64,000 bases of DNA from Massilibacillus massiliensis (lineage in GTDB: Bacteria > Bacillota > Negativicutes > FLKF01). Shown in pieces: positions 53,089 through 61,921 of the stretch. The translations under genes and the position numbers were made by a program. Under the pieces are notes generated by a model. It was not told the origin of the DNA, did not search any database, and saw only the letters and a program-made list of their open reading frames with translations. The stretch lies in assembly GCF_900086705.1 (NCBI RefSeq), contig NZ_LT575483.1, forward strand, positions 3,577,533 through 3,641,532. Reading direction: 5' to 3'. Every line of letters begins with the position of its first letter. The first letter of the stretch is position 1.

Positions 53089-54276
53089 ATGCCAAATAAA
53101 AAAGGACGTTTTGGAGTGTATGGAGGTCAATATGTACCGGAAATAGTGATGCCGGTGTTAATGGAGCTGCAAGCAGCGTACGACAAATATAAAAATGATG
53201 CTTCATTTAAAAAAGAAATCGAGACGTATTTAAAAGAATATGCCGGTCGTCCGACTCGTTTATATTATGCAGAACGTTTAACAGCACATTATGGTAAGGC
53301 AAAGATTTATTTAAAGCGCGAGGATTTATTGCACACAGGTGCCCATAAAATCAACAATGCGTTAGCGCAAGCCATACTTGCAAAGAAGATGGGCAAAAAA
53401 AGAATTGTCGCGGAAACAGGGGCGGGGCAGCATGGCGTTGCTTGCGCGACAGTGGCGGCGTTGTTTGGTATGGAGTGCTGTGTATTTATGGGCGAGGAAG
53501 ATATCCGCCGGCAAGCACTGAATGTATTTAGAATGCGGTTGCTTGGGTCTAAGGTCATCCCGGTAACAAGCGGGACAGGAACGCTAAAAGATGCAACGAG
53601 CGAAGCGATTCGTTACTGGGCCGCTAATATAACAGATACACACTATATTATTGGTTCTGTCGTAGGGCCGCATCCGTATCCGATGATTGTACGTGATTTC
53701 CAAGCGGTGATTGGTGAAGAAATTAAAAGGCAGGTACAAGAACATCAAGTGAATTTAAAATATCTCGTCGCTTGCGTTGGGGGCGGAAGTAATGCGATGG
53801 GAACATTCTATCCATTTAAAGATCAAGCAGATGTTATAAAAATTGGTGTTGAAGCAGCCGGGCGTAGTGATAAGGAAGGCGATCATGCGAAATCTTTAAC
53901 GTTGGGACGTCCAGGCGTTCTGCATGGCGCATATAGTTATTTGCTGCAAACCGAAGATGGTCAGGTGGTAGAAGCCTACTCAATTTCCGCGGGCCTTGAT
54001 TATCCAGGGGTTGGTCCGGAACATGCATACTTTAAAGACAGTAAAATTGCCAACTATGTTGCGGTAGACGATCAGCAGGCCTTAGCGGCATTTCAATTGC
54101 TGTCAAGGACGGAAGGGATTATTCCGGCTGTAGAAAGTTCTCACGCTTTGGCGTATTTAGATACTTTGATGCCGACGACGCAAACGGATGAAGCTGTCGT
54201 TGTATGCTTGTCCGGTCGCGGTGATAAAGATGTACAGATGGTAGCATCTGCATTAGGAGAGGAGCTAAAAGCATGA
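53089..54276 (+). CDS. trpB: Tryptophan synthase beta chain
   Basis: 395 residues, ATG after TGGAGG. It condenses indole and serine with PLP; the PLP lysine is Lys87 in [22 protein letters not shown] and [10 protein letters not shown] bind substrate and phosphate. TrpB1-type. The stop overlaps the trpA start by four bases (ATGA). Confidence 0.95.
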   Translation: MPNKKGRFGVYGGQYVPEIVMPVLMELQAAYDKYKNDASFKKEIETYLKEYAGRPTRLYYAERLTAHYGKAKIYLKREDLLHTGAHKINNALAQAILAKKMGKKRIVAETGAGQHGVACATVAALFGMECCVFMGEEDIRRQALNVFRMRLLGSKVIPVTSGTGTLKDATSEAIRYWAANITDTHYIIGSVVGPHPYPMIVRDFQAVIGEEIKRQVQEHQVNLKYLVACVGGGSNAMGTFYPFKDQADVIKIGVEAAGRSDKEGDHAKSLTLGRPGVLHGAYSYLLQTEDGQVVEAYSISAGLDYPGVGPEHAYFKDSKIANYVAVDDQQALAAFQLLSRTEGIIPAVESSHALAYLDTLMPTTQTDEAVVVCLSGRGDKDVQMVASALGEELKA

Positions 54277-55061
54277 CACGTTTAAATAAGACTTTATCAG
54301 CGCTGCGTAAAGCAAATAAAAAAGCTTTGTTTATCTATATTACTGCGGGCGCGCCAGATTTTGAAACGACGATGGAAGCGGTGAAAGCGGCAGAAAAAAA
54401 TGGCGCCGATGTGATTGAGATCGGCATACCTTTTTCCGACCCAATTGCAGATGGTCCGGTGATTCAGGAGGCGTCTGTGATTGCCCTGCAAAATGGTGCA
54501 ACGATGAAAAAGGTTTTAGCACTGATTGAGAATTTACGTAAAGTCACGCAGATCCCGCTCGTGGGAATGGGCTATATCAATACGATCTTGACGTACGGAA
54601 TCGAAAAGTTTGTTGCTGATTTTAAAGCCGCGGGACTTGACGGAATGATCGTTCCTGATTTGCCGCATGAAGAGTCGGAAGAGATGCGGGCAATTTGTAA
54701 AGCCTCTGCGTTTCATTTGATTGAATTTGTGACACCCACTACCATATCGGCAAGAATCAAAGAAACTTGTCAAAGTGCTGATGGCTTTATCTATTGTGTA
54801 TCGGTCAATGGGGTAACGGGTGTAAGAGAAATAGACTACGGAGTGATCAATGATGTGGCAAAAATGGTGAGAAAAGAAACAGATGTGCCGCTTGCCGTAG
54901 GGTTTGGCATTGGCTCACCGGAAGCGGCAATCGCAGCAAGTGAAGTGGCGGATGCCGTTATCGTTGGCAGTGCAGTTGTAAAGTGTATCGTAAAAAAAGA
55001 TATGGATGGGGCGGCAAACCTGATCGCCGATATTCGCAAAGCCTTAGATGAAAGGGAGTAA
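54273..55061 (+). CDS. trpA: Tryptophan synthase alpha chain
   Basis: 262 residues. It splits indole glycerol phosphate to indole and glyceraldehyde 3-phosphate. [20 protein letters not shown] carries the catalytic Glu and Asp; [13 protein letters not shown] and [10 protein letters not shown] bind the phosphate. ATG coupled to trpB, GGAG before it. Confidence 0.94.
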   Translation: MTRLNKTLSALRKANKKALFIYITAGAPDFETTMEAVKAAEKNGADVIEIGIPFSDPIADGPVIQEASVIALQNGATMKKVLALIENLRKVTQIPLVGMGYINTILTYGIEKFVADFKAAGLDGMIVPDLPHEESEEMRAICKASAFHLIEFVTPTTISARIKETCQSADGFIYCVSVNGVTGVREIDYGVINDVAKMVRKETDVPLAVGFGIGSPEAAIAASEVADAVIVGSAVVKCIVKKDMDGAANLIADIRKALDERE

Positions 55062-55065
55062 TACC

Positions 55066-56565
55066 ATGCATATTTCGCCCAGCAAAGAAGTTTTTATCGA
55101 GCAGGCGGCAGCGGCAAATATGGTTGCTGTCTCTGCGGAGATATCTACAGATATGGAGACACCGGTTTCCTTGTATTATAAATTAGTCGGAAATGAACTT
55201 GGGTTTATCTTTGAAAGTGTAGACACAAATAAGAATTTTGGACGTTTCTCTTTTATAGGTGCAGAGCCATTTGCGCAATTGAAACTATATAAAGATCATG
55301 CAGATCTTTTTCAGGGCGAAAAGAAAAGTAGGTTGCAAGGGACGCCGTCAGAAACGGTAAAATCTTATATGGAGCAATTTAAGATTCCGGATGTCATTGC
55401 CAGCTTGCCTCTCGTGCATGGCGGAGCAATTGGTTATTTTGCTTATGAATCTGTAGCTACATTTGAACGAATTCGTGGGCTAGATATCCCTGAGGATATG
55501 GTACTGGGAGAGTTTTTACTGTGCCAAACTCTCGTGGTCATGGATCATTTGAAACATACTTCAAAACTGATTTGTTTGGCGCAAATTACCGAGAAGGATC
55601 ATCTTGCACTTGTTTATCAAACGATGATAGAAAAATTAAAAGCAGTGTACCAAAAATTGCAGCAGCCTGTGGCCCCGATTGCAGCAGTGACAAAACAGCA
55701 GACCGTGCAGCATAAAAAAAGTTTTGAAGAACGGTTTGGCAAGCTAAGCAAAACCTATATGGATAAAGTCATCGCAGCAAAAAAATATATTGTTGCCGGT
55801 GATATTTTTCAGATCGTACCATCCCATAAATTTCAATGCAAAATTAAGAAACCGGCGTTTTACTTTTATCGCCGGCTGCGGCAAATCAATCCATCTCCCT
55901 ATATGTTTTATATCAATTTTGGCAAACGTAAATTAATCGGCTCCTCCCCGGAAATGCTCGTTAAAGTAAGCGGTGATACCGTATATACGTATCCGATTGC
56001 CGGAACAAGAAAACGCGGTAAAGACGCGGCAGAGGATCGGATGCTGAGCAAAGATTTGTTGGCAGATGCAAAAGAATGCGCTGAGCATGCCATGCTCGTA
56101 GACTTAGGCCGCAATGATATTGGGCGTGTCAGCAGGCCGGGAACGGTAGAGGTAACAAAATTGATGCAGATTGAAAAATTTTCTCATGTCATGCATATGG
56201 TATCCGAGGTTAAAGGCACGATAAAACAAGGATATACGGCAATAGACGTACTTAAAGCATGCTTCCCGGCAGGAACGGTGAGCGGTGCACCTAAGTTGAG
56301 AGCGATGGAAATCATCCACGAACTTGAAATGACAGAACGGAGTACGTATGCCGGCTGTACGGGATATATTGATTTTAATGGCAATATGGATATGTGTATT
56401 ACGATTCGAACGATCCGCTTGGATGATGATACTGCCTTTATTCAAGCCGGCGGCGGAATTGTCGCGGATTCCATACCGGAAAATGAATATCGTGAGATTT
56501 TACAAAAGGCGCAAGTTCTATTTCAAGTGATTGAGGAGGTGGAAGAGGATGATTTTATTAATTGA
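55066..56565 (+). CDS. trpE: Anthranilate synthase component I
   Basis: 499 residues from ATG 55066 (AAAGGGAG before it), four bases after trpA. It makes anthranilate from chorismate with ammonia from TrpG. ETPVSLYYKL lies in the N-terminal regulatory domain. The chorismate fold has AGDIFQIVPSHKF, PYMFYINFG, GSSPEMLV, PIAGTRKRG, DLGRNDIGRVS and GTVSGAPKLRAMEII. Its place near the operon end, behind trpA, is unusual. It overlaps trpG by 17 bases. Confidence 0.94.
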   Translation: MHISPSKEVFIEQAAAANMVAVSAEISTDMETPVSLYYKLVGNELGFIFESVDTNKNFGRFSFIGAEPFAQLKLYKDHADLFQGEKKSRLQGTPSETVKSYMEQFKIPDVIASLPLVHGGAIGYFAYESVATFERIRGLDIPEDMVLGEFLLCQTLVVMDHLKHTSKLICLAQITEKDHLALVYQTMIEKLKAVYQKLQQPVAPIAAVTKQQTVQHKKSFEERFGKLSKTYMDKVIAAKKYIVAGDIFQIVPSHKFQCKIKKPAFYFYRRLRQINPSPYMFYINFGKRKLIGSSPEMLVKVSGDTVYTYPIAGTRKRGKDAAEDRMLSKDLLADAKECAEHAMLVDLGRNDIGRVSRPGTVEVTKLMQIEKFSHVMHMVSEVKGTIKQGYTAIDVLKACFPAGTVSGAPKLRAMEIIHELEMTERSTYAGCTGYIDFNGNMDMCITIRTIRLDDDTAFIQAGGGIVADSIPENEYREILQKAQVLFQVIEEVEEDDFIN

Positions 56566-57124
56566 TAATTATGATTCTTTTACCTACAATGTATATCAGC
56601 TCGTCGCTAATTTAGGCAAGGAGATCGAAGTCATCCGCAATGATCAGATTACCGTAGAGGAGATTGCGGAGCGAAATTATGAAGCGATTCTCATTTCGCC
56701 AGGGCCGGGAACGCCAAAAGATGCAGGCATCAGCCTTGATGTTGTAAGAAGGTTTGCCGGTAAAGTACCGATTTTGGGAATTTGCCTTGGACATCAAGTG
56801 ATCGGGGAAGTCTTTGGCGGCAAAGTCATCTTAGCCCCGGCACCGATTCATGGGAAAGTTTCTACGATCACGCATCACGATGCCGGACTATACGAAGGAT
56901 TGCCGCAAGACCTCCCCGTAGGTCGCTATCACTCCTTGATTCTTGAACGAAAATCATTGCCGGATTGCTTAAAAATAACAGCTGAAACGAAGGACGGAAT
57001 CATTATGGGAATTCAGCATGAAACCTATAAAGTGGAGGGACTTCAATTTCATCCGGAATCCATCCTCACACCCAAGGGAGCTAAGATCATAGAAAACTTT
57101 TTACGAAATTGTGAAAAGGGTTAA
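56549..57124 (+). CDS. trpG: Anthranilate synthase component II (glutamine amidotransferase)
   Basis: 191 residues from ATG 56549 (GGAAGAGG before it). Class I amidotransferase with LIDNYDSFTYN, the oxyanion and nucleophile in GICLGHQVIGE, and the His/Glu pair in LQFHPESILT. It supplies ammonia to TrpE and may also serve folate synthesis. Last gene of the operon; terminator at 57246. Confidence 0.93.
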   Translation: MILLIDNYDSFTYNVYQLVANLGKEIEVIRNDQITVEEIAERNYEAILISPGPGTPKDAGISLDVVRRFAGKVPILGICLGHQVIGEVFGGKVILAPAPIHGKVSTITHHDAGLYEGLPQDLPVGRYHSLILERKSLPDCLKITAETKDGIIMGIQHETYKVEGLQFHPESILTPKGAKIIENFLRNCEKG

Positions 57125-57523
57125 GTGAATGATTCCTTGATTTTTATCGCTAATGAATTCTTTCAGGCAGTTGGATGTTTGACAACATCCCTATGAAAAC
57201 AACGTACAGTATCTTTAATAGAGTATTTTTCTCTAAAAATAAAATGGGCTGATAATTACGGAATAAATCGTAGTTATCAGCCCGTTTTTTATACTTTGAA
57301 TTTTATAAAAATTGTGTATCGTTAAATTATCGTTCATATACAGTTTAATTTCGTTAATACTATATGCAAGATTTAATTCAGGAGGAATGTTTATATCGTT
57401 ATAAAAGTTTGACGTTTATATAAGGATAATATATATGGATAAGTATCAAGCGTATATGCCTAAATGTTGAAAAAGAATAGAGTTTAGTTTAAGTTTGATA
57501 TCTATTGAATAGAGGTGATCACA
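57125..57523. other. Intergenic stretch between trpG and the YIEGIA gene
   Basis: It contains the trp terminator (57246-57290). After that the sequence is AT-rich, with TTGACG and TAATAT too close together (12 bases) for a normal promoter, and GAGGTGATC as ribosome site. No further gene seen. Confidence 0.5.
57246..57290 (+). terminator. Intrinsic terminator of the trp operon
   Basis: GGGCTGATAA pairs with TTATCAGCCC around an inner TTACG/CGTAG stem, then GTTTTTT. Confidence 0.9.
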
Positions 57524-58447
57524 ATGGATGGGCGGGCGGCAGCTTTAATTTCGCCGGAAGATTTATTGTTAATTGTTGTGGCAATCATTATGGGGACTAT
57601 GGCGCGGATTCTTGTTTTAAAGGTAGATTATAAACAATATCCATCCTACCCCAACGGATATTTGATTCATATTGTTCTGGCTTTTATTGCGGCTTCGATC
57701 GGGGCTGCCGCAATTCCTGCGATTAAATCAAATAATTATACTGCAGTCACATTTCTTGCCTTAGCAGTCCAACACTTTAGGGATGTGAGAAGAACAGAAC
57801 GTGAGAGTCTGAAAGGATTAGAGGCGACGGAATATACGCCGCGAGGTGATGCATATATAGATGGGATCGCTAAGACGTTCGAGGCAAGAAATTATTTTGC
57901 TCTGGTCGTATCATTTATTTCAGCAGTTTCTATGGAGATTGCAGTAGCTTTCCATGTGGGATTGATTGTACAAGCAGTTATTGGTGCTAGTGCTGGTTTC
58001 ATCATGTATAGGATGATTAGTAATTTTTCAAATGGAAAAACTGTTGGAGATATCGCGCAGGTACGGCTTGCAGAAATAACAGTAGAAGGCTCCGAGGTTT
58101 TTGTTGAGGGGATTTTCGTTACAAATTTAGTCGGGACGAAAAGTGCGCAAAAACTAATCGTCGAAGAGGGTGTTGCTGTTATTATAGAGCCACATGAGAA
58201 GCATGATGCGATAGCGCTTCACAATTTTGGTCAACGAAAAGCGATCTTATTCGAAGCCACTCGTTCATTAGGGGCGAAACGTTATAATTTCACAAGGAAA
58301 GATTATCAAACAGATGAAATTATCATTCTTTTTGTTCCAATCGTTAGAGATATAGAAAAATTAATTCAGGTTGTTAAAAATACGCCATTATTAGAATCTG
58401 TGAAAAAAAGTCATGCAGTTTTAAAAACAAAAGTTAAGGAAAGGTAG
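57524..58447 (+). CDS. YIEGIA family membrane protein
   Basis: 307 residues from ATG 57524, seven bases after GAGGTGATC. N-terminal helices (LLLIVVAIIMGTMARILVL, IVLAFIAASIGAAAIPAI) precede the namesake motif, here YIDGIAKTFEARNYFALVV, and another helix pair (VGLIVQAVIGASAGFIM). The C-terminal ~130 residues are soluble. The family is found in endospore formers together with a small capping subunit, which follows here by 8 bases. Spore-related membrane role; reaction unknown. Confidence 0.82.
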   Translation: MDGRAAALISPEDLLLIVVAIIMGTMARILVLKVDYKQYPSYPNGYLIHIVLAFIAASIGAAAIPAIKSNNYTAVTFLALAVQHFRDVRRTERESLKGLEATEYTPRGDAYIDGIAKTFEARNYFALVVSFISAVSMEIAVAFHVGLIVQAVIGASAGFIMYRMISNFSNGKTVGDIAQVRLAEITVEGSEVFVEGIFVTNLVGTKSAQKLIVEEGVAVIIEPHEKHDAIALHNFGQRKAILFEATRSLGAKRYNFTRKDYQTDEIIILFVPIVRDIEKLIQVVKNTPLLESVKKSHAVLKTKVKER

Positions 58448-58455
58448 GAGCGTGA

Positions 58456-58662
58456 ATGGGGAATGAGTATGCGCAGGTGCAATCATCAATCATCATAGCA
58501 GCCGTTGTTTTATCTTGTCATAAGGTTACGGGAGGTACAGAGCTCATCATTGAAGCTCGAGATGAAAAGGAACAAGAAAAATTGACTGTGGAAATTTCTA
58601 AAGCTGTCAAAGGCGATGTTATGTTATTGAGTAATGGAATCTATTTAGTACTGCGTGGTTAA
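58456..58662 (+). CDS. Capping complex subunit for YIEGIA
   Basis: 68 residues, ATG 58456 with AGGAGCG before it. A small beta-rich protein (SSIIIAAVVLSCHKVTGGT, VMLLSNGIYLVLRG) always described beside YIEGIA genes. Operon partner of the preceding gene. Identification rests on size, position and the closing LLSNGIYLVLRG pattern. Confidence 0.72.
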   Translation: MGNEYAQVQSSIIIAAVVLSCHKVTGGTELIIEARDEKEQEKLTVEISKAVKGDVMLLSNGIYLVLRG

Positions 58663-58827
58663 GCAAGAAGGAACAACGGAACAGGTTCATTGCCTTTTCA
58701 ATAAAAATAATAAATTAATATTGATATGATATGGCAGGCTGCGTATAGTGCATGTATGCAAAGGTCATATTAAGGATGGCAGTTTTATATAGAGAATATA
58801 ATTTATAAAGTAGGAAGGAAGTCGATC

Positions 58828-60528
58828 ATGGGAAGTTATCAGAAGATTAATCCTAAGGCACCGGAAAATATTAAAACGAGACAGGCATATTTGATTGGGG
58901 GTGGCATTGCTAGTTTAGCGGCTGCTGCTTTCCTCATTAGGGATGCACATATGCCGGGTGAAAATATTCATGTGCTGGAAGCGCTGGATGTTGTAGGTGG
59001 TTCTATGGATGGAGCGGGTACAGCGGAGGCTGGTTATACGGCGCGTGGCGGCCGTGAAATAGAAGAGCATTTTGAATGTTTTATGGAGCTTTTTAGCTTT
59101 ATTCCATCGATTAACGATCCATCACGTAGTGTATTGGATGAATTTCGTGAACTGAATTTAATAGAACCGATTGAATCGCATTGCCGGCTTGTCTGCAATC
59201 AAGGAGAAAAAACTGATTTTTCCACATTGGGACTATCAAAGAGCAATGCTATGGAATTGGCGAAATTACATCTGTTGACAGAAGAGAAGCTTAAAGATAC
59301 GACGATAGAACAGTATTTCAGTTCGGATTTTTTTAATACGAATTTTTGGTACTTTTGGGCATCGATGTTTGCCTTTGAAAAATGGCATAGTGTAGTGGAA
59401 GTAAAACGATATATGGAACGGTTTATGCATTTAATAGGTGGTATGAATCGTTTGATTGGAATTTTGCATACAGAATATAATCAGTATGATTCACTTGTTT
59501 TGCCATTGGTGAATTGGCTGAAGCAAAAAGGTGTAATTTTTCAATATGGGGTTACTGTCACGGACATTGATTTCAGTTTTTCAGGCAATGAGAAGACGGT
59601 GACTGCGATTCATTATACAGAGGATGGAAAGCAAGGATCAGTGCAGGTAAAAAATTGTGATTTAGTATTGTTTACGAACGGATCAATGACGCAAAATACA
59701 GTAAGAGGTGATATTGATCATCCCGCGGAGTTGAATTGTTCACCGGATAAAGGATGTTTTTCAGTATGGGAAAAGATTTCGAAGAAATCGCCGGATTTTG
59801 GACATCCTGGAGTATTTTGCAGTGACATAGACAAAACAAAGTGGCTATCTTTTACGATTACGCTTAAAGATGATACTGTTGTATTTCCATACCTATTGGA
59901 GCTTACGGGAGATAAACCGGGTATGGGAGGATTGGTTACGATTAAGGATTCTAATTGGCTGATGAGCTGGGTGGTTCCTAAGCAGCCGCATTTTATCAAC
60001 CAACCGCCTAATGTTAAGGTGCTTTGGGCATATGCTTTAAATATGGATGTGGCGGGTAATTATATTTCTAAAACTATTTCGGAGTGTACTGGGAAAGAAA
60101 TGTTTGAGGAGTTGCTCTATCATATGGGGTTAAAGAATCAAATTCCTGAAATTCTGCGTCACACGGTAAATGTTATTCCAAGTATGATGCCATATATTAC
60201 TTCGCAGTTTATGCCGCGCGTTGCTGGTGACCGTCCAGCGGTTATTCCAACGGGCAGTAAAAACTTTGGTTTTATCGGACAATTTGCAGAGGTTCCAAAC
60301 GATTGTGTTTTTACGGTAGAATATTCTGTGCGTAGTGCGATGATGGCGGTGTATGGACTCATGGATTTAGATAAAATTGTGGAGCCTGTATATCCAAGCC
60401 AGTATGATGTGCGCGTCCTAGTAAATGCTGCAAAGACTTGTTTAGACATGGATAAAATCTCCTTGAAGGATTTGCCCCTTGGAAAATTATTGCAAGGAAC
60501 GGAACTAGAAGCACTGCTTAAATCGTAA
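58828..60528 (+). CDS. ohyA: Oleate hydratase
   Basis: 566 residues, ATG after GGAAGG. FAD enzyme that adds water to the cis-9 double bond of unsaturated fatty acids, giving 10-hydroxy acids. The nucleotide site is YLIGGGIASLAAAAFLIRD. The catalytic/FAD loop has GGREIEEHFECFMELFSFIP, and FWASMFAFEKWHSVVEVKRY, PSMMPYITSQFMPR and GSKNFGFIGQFAE are family signatures. Family length fits. It would detoxify host- or plant-derived fatty acids. Single gene. Confidence 0.93.
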   Translation: MGSYQKINPKAPENIKTRQAYLIGGGIASLAAAAFLIRDAHMPGENIHVLEALDVVGGSMDGAGTAEAGYTARGGREIEEHFECFMELFSFIPSINDPSRSVLDEFRELNLIEPIESHCRLVCNQGEKTDFSTLGLSKSNAMELAKLHLLTEEKLKDTTIEQYFSSDFFNTNFWYFWASMFAFEKWHSVVEVKRYMERFMHLIGGMNRLIGILHTEYNQYDSLVLPLVNWLKQKGVIFQYGVTVTDIDFSFSGNEKTVTAIHYTEDGKQGSVQVKNCDLVLFTNGSMTQNTVRGDIDHPAELNCSPDKGCFSVWEKISKKSPDFGHPGVFCSDIDKTKWLSFTITLKDDTVVFPYLLELTGDKPGMGGLVTIKDSNWLMSWVVPKQPHFINQPPNVKVLWAYALNMDVAGNYISKTISECTGKEMFEELLYHMGLKNQIPEILRHTVNVIPSMMPYITSQFMPRVAGDRPAVIPTGSKNFGFIGQFAEVPNDCVFTVEYSVRSAMMAVYGLMDLDKIVEPVYPSQYDVRVLVNAAKTCLDMDKISLKDLPLGKLLQGTELEALLKS

Positions 60529-60550
60529 GCTGAAGTATGAGCGGAAAATT

Positions 60551-60597
60551 AGCAGTAGACAGATCGCCTTTGTTTTAGCGCTGTCTGCTGTTTTTTA
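60551..60597 (+). terminator. Intrinsic terminator of ohyA
   Basis: GCAGTAGACAG pairs with CTGTCTGCTG (one bulge) with an inner CGC/GCG, then TTTTTT. Confidence 0.85.
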
Positions 60598-60688
60598 TAA
60601 TTCAGCATTAGCTTAAGGTGGGGAATCTTAATGCTTGTATATAAGATTTAATCGTATTGCTGTGTATCAGGAGCGTTCGGTAATTTTG

Positions 60689-60717
60689 TTGACAAGTATC
60701 TTTTGAAAGAGTATTCT
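60689..60717 (+). promoter_or_regulatory. Promoter of the YidC2 gene
   Basis: TTGACA (60689-60694) and TATTCT (60712-60717), 17 bases apart. The leader holds the inverted repeat CATGTTT/AAACATG at about 60784-60804. Confidence 0.7.
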
Positions 60718-60816
60718 TTAGTTGAATTATAATTAGGGTAGCTGTATTTTGTTAAGAAGGATAAATTTCTAAAAAGCTTTATTCATGTTTTTGCATAAAC
60801 ATGTGTATGCTGTAAA

Positions 60817-61479
60817 ATGAAGGATGTGAAATTTTTGTTCGATTATTTTGTTGGGATGATGCAGTCGGTGGTGACTTTTTTTTATAATATTACAGCCGAT
60901 TTAGGATTTCCGAATTATGGTGTAGCGATCATTTTATTCACGGTTGTTATTAAAAGTTTATTGTTTCCGTTAACGGCAAAACAAGTGAAATCAATGAAAG
61001 CGATGAAAAAGCTTGGGCCTCAAATGAAAGTTGTGCAGGAAAAATATAAAGATGATAAAATTGCACAACAAAAAGCAATGACTGATTTATATAAAGAGAC
61101 AGGGGTGAATCCGCTCGCCGGATGTTTGCCGCTTCTTTTGCAGATGCCGATTTTGAGTGGTATGTTTTATGCGTTGCGAAATTATAAATATGTAAGTCAT
61201 CCTGGCTTTCTATGGATAAAAAACTTGTCGGCTGTAGATCACTTTCACATTTTACCGATATTGGTAGTTGTAACGACCTATCTTTTATCGAGGCAAGGTC
61301 GCCTAGAAGCTTTGAGTTCAGCGGCGGGTGGTGAAGTGATAGGACTTGTTATGCCGCTTTTTGTTGGATATATGACTTGGCATTTTCCAGCCGGCCTTGG
61401 TTTATACTGGGTCGTCAGCAACCTGGTACAAATGGTACAGCAGCGGTTGCTGCAAAGAAAGGAAGTTGCCGGTTCGTAA
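60817..61479 (+). CDS. YidC/Oxa1-type membrane insertase
   Basis: 220 residues at most. ATG 60817 has no ribosome site; TTG 60835, nine bases after GAAGGA, gives 214 residues and may be the true start. Five helices and the cytoplasmic hairpin of YidC are visible: NYGVAIILFTVVIKSLLFPL with the conserved Arg replaced by Lys in VVIKSLL, GVNPLAGCLPLLLQMPIL, and FPAGLGLYWVVSNLVQMVQQ. It lacks the periplasmic domain of Gram-negative YidC and any lipobox, so it is a short second insertase rather than the main oxaA gene. Confidence 0.88.
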   Translation: MKDVKFLFDYFVGMMQSVVTFFYNITADLGFPNYGVAIILFTVVIKSLLFPLTAKQVKSMKAMKKLGPQMKVVQEKYKDDKIAQQKAMTDLYKETGVNPLAGCLPLLLQMPILSGMFYALRNYKYVSHPGFLWIKNLSAVDHFHILPILVVVTTYLLSRQGRLEALSSAAGGEVIGLVMPLFVGYMTWHFPAGLGLYWVVSNLVQMVQQRLLQRKEVAGS

Positions 61480-61517
61480 TTCGTAAACATTCTTTCTAGA
61501 GTCCGGCTTTCCAAGCT

Positions 61518-61558
61518 AAAATAAGCTCTTGCAAAGTTGTTTGCAAGAGCTTATTTTA
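61518..61558. terminator. Bidirectional terminator
   Basis: AAAATAAGCTCTTGCAAA pairs with TTTGCAAGAGCTTATTTT. T-runs exist on both strands, serving the insertase gene and the convergent YjcZ-like gene. Confidence 0.85.
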
Positions 61559-61678
61559 TTACCATAAATCAGAGGAGCAATTGTTTCTATAACCACAGCA
61601 TGAGAAAAGCAGGATGATGATGATGATAATAATCCAAGCACCGTTACCATTAAAGCCACCAAAGTTACCATACCCCAT
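61559..61678 (-). CDS. YjcZ-like small sporulation peptide
   Basis: 39 residues on the minus strand, ATG at 61678 with AAAGGAGA eight bases before. Glycine-rich start (MGYGNFGGFNGNG), then a single helix AWIIIIIIILLFSCCGY, then a short polar tail ending SDLW. This is the layout of the YjcZ/sporulation small-peptide family of endospore formers. Four cysteines could bind metal or form bridges. It shares its terminator with the insertase gene. Confidence 0.75.
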   Translation of the reverse strand: MGYGNFGGFNGNGAWIIIIIIILLFSCCGYRNNCSSDLW

Positions 61679-61921
61679 GAAATTTTCTCCTTTCATAGCA
61701 GTAATTATTCGTTATATTTAGTTTTTGTAGGTATTTATATAATTCTATAGTATGAATGAAACCGTATAGTTGTGACTTTTAGGATAAAATAATAAAAATA
61801 GCAAGATACATTTCGATTTTTTCGCTAAATATGGTAAAATAGAAGCAATGCAAATTTTTCAGTGTCAATATGCAGCAAGTTGCTTAAATCTTGCTTGATT
61901 GATTAGTTTTGGAGGATGTAA

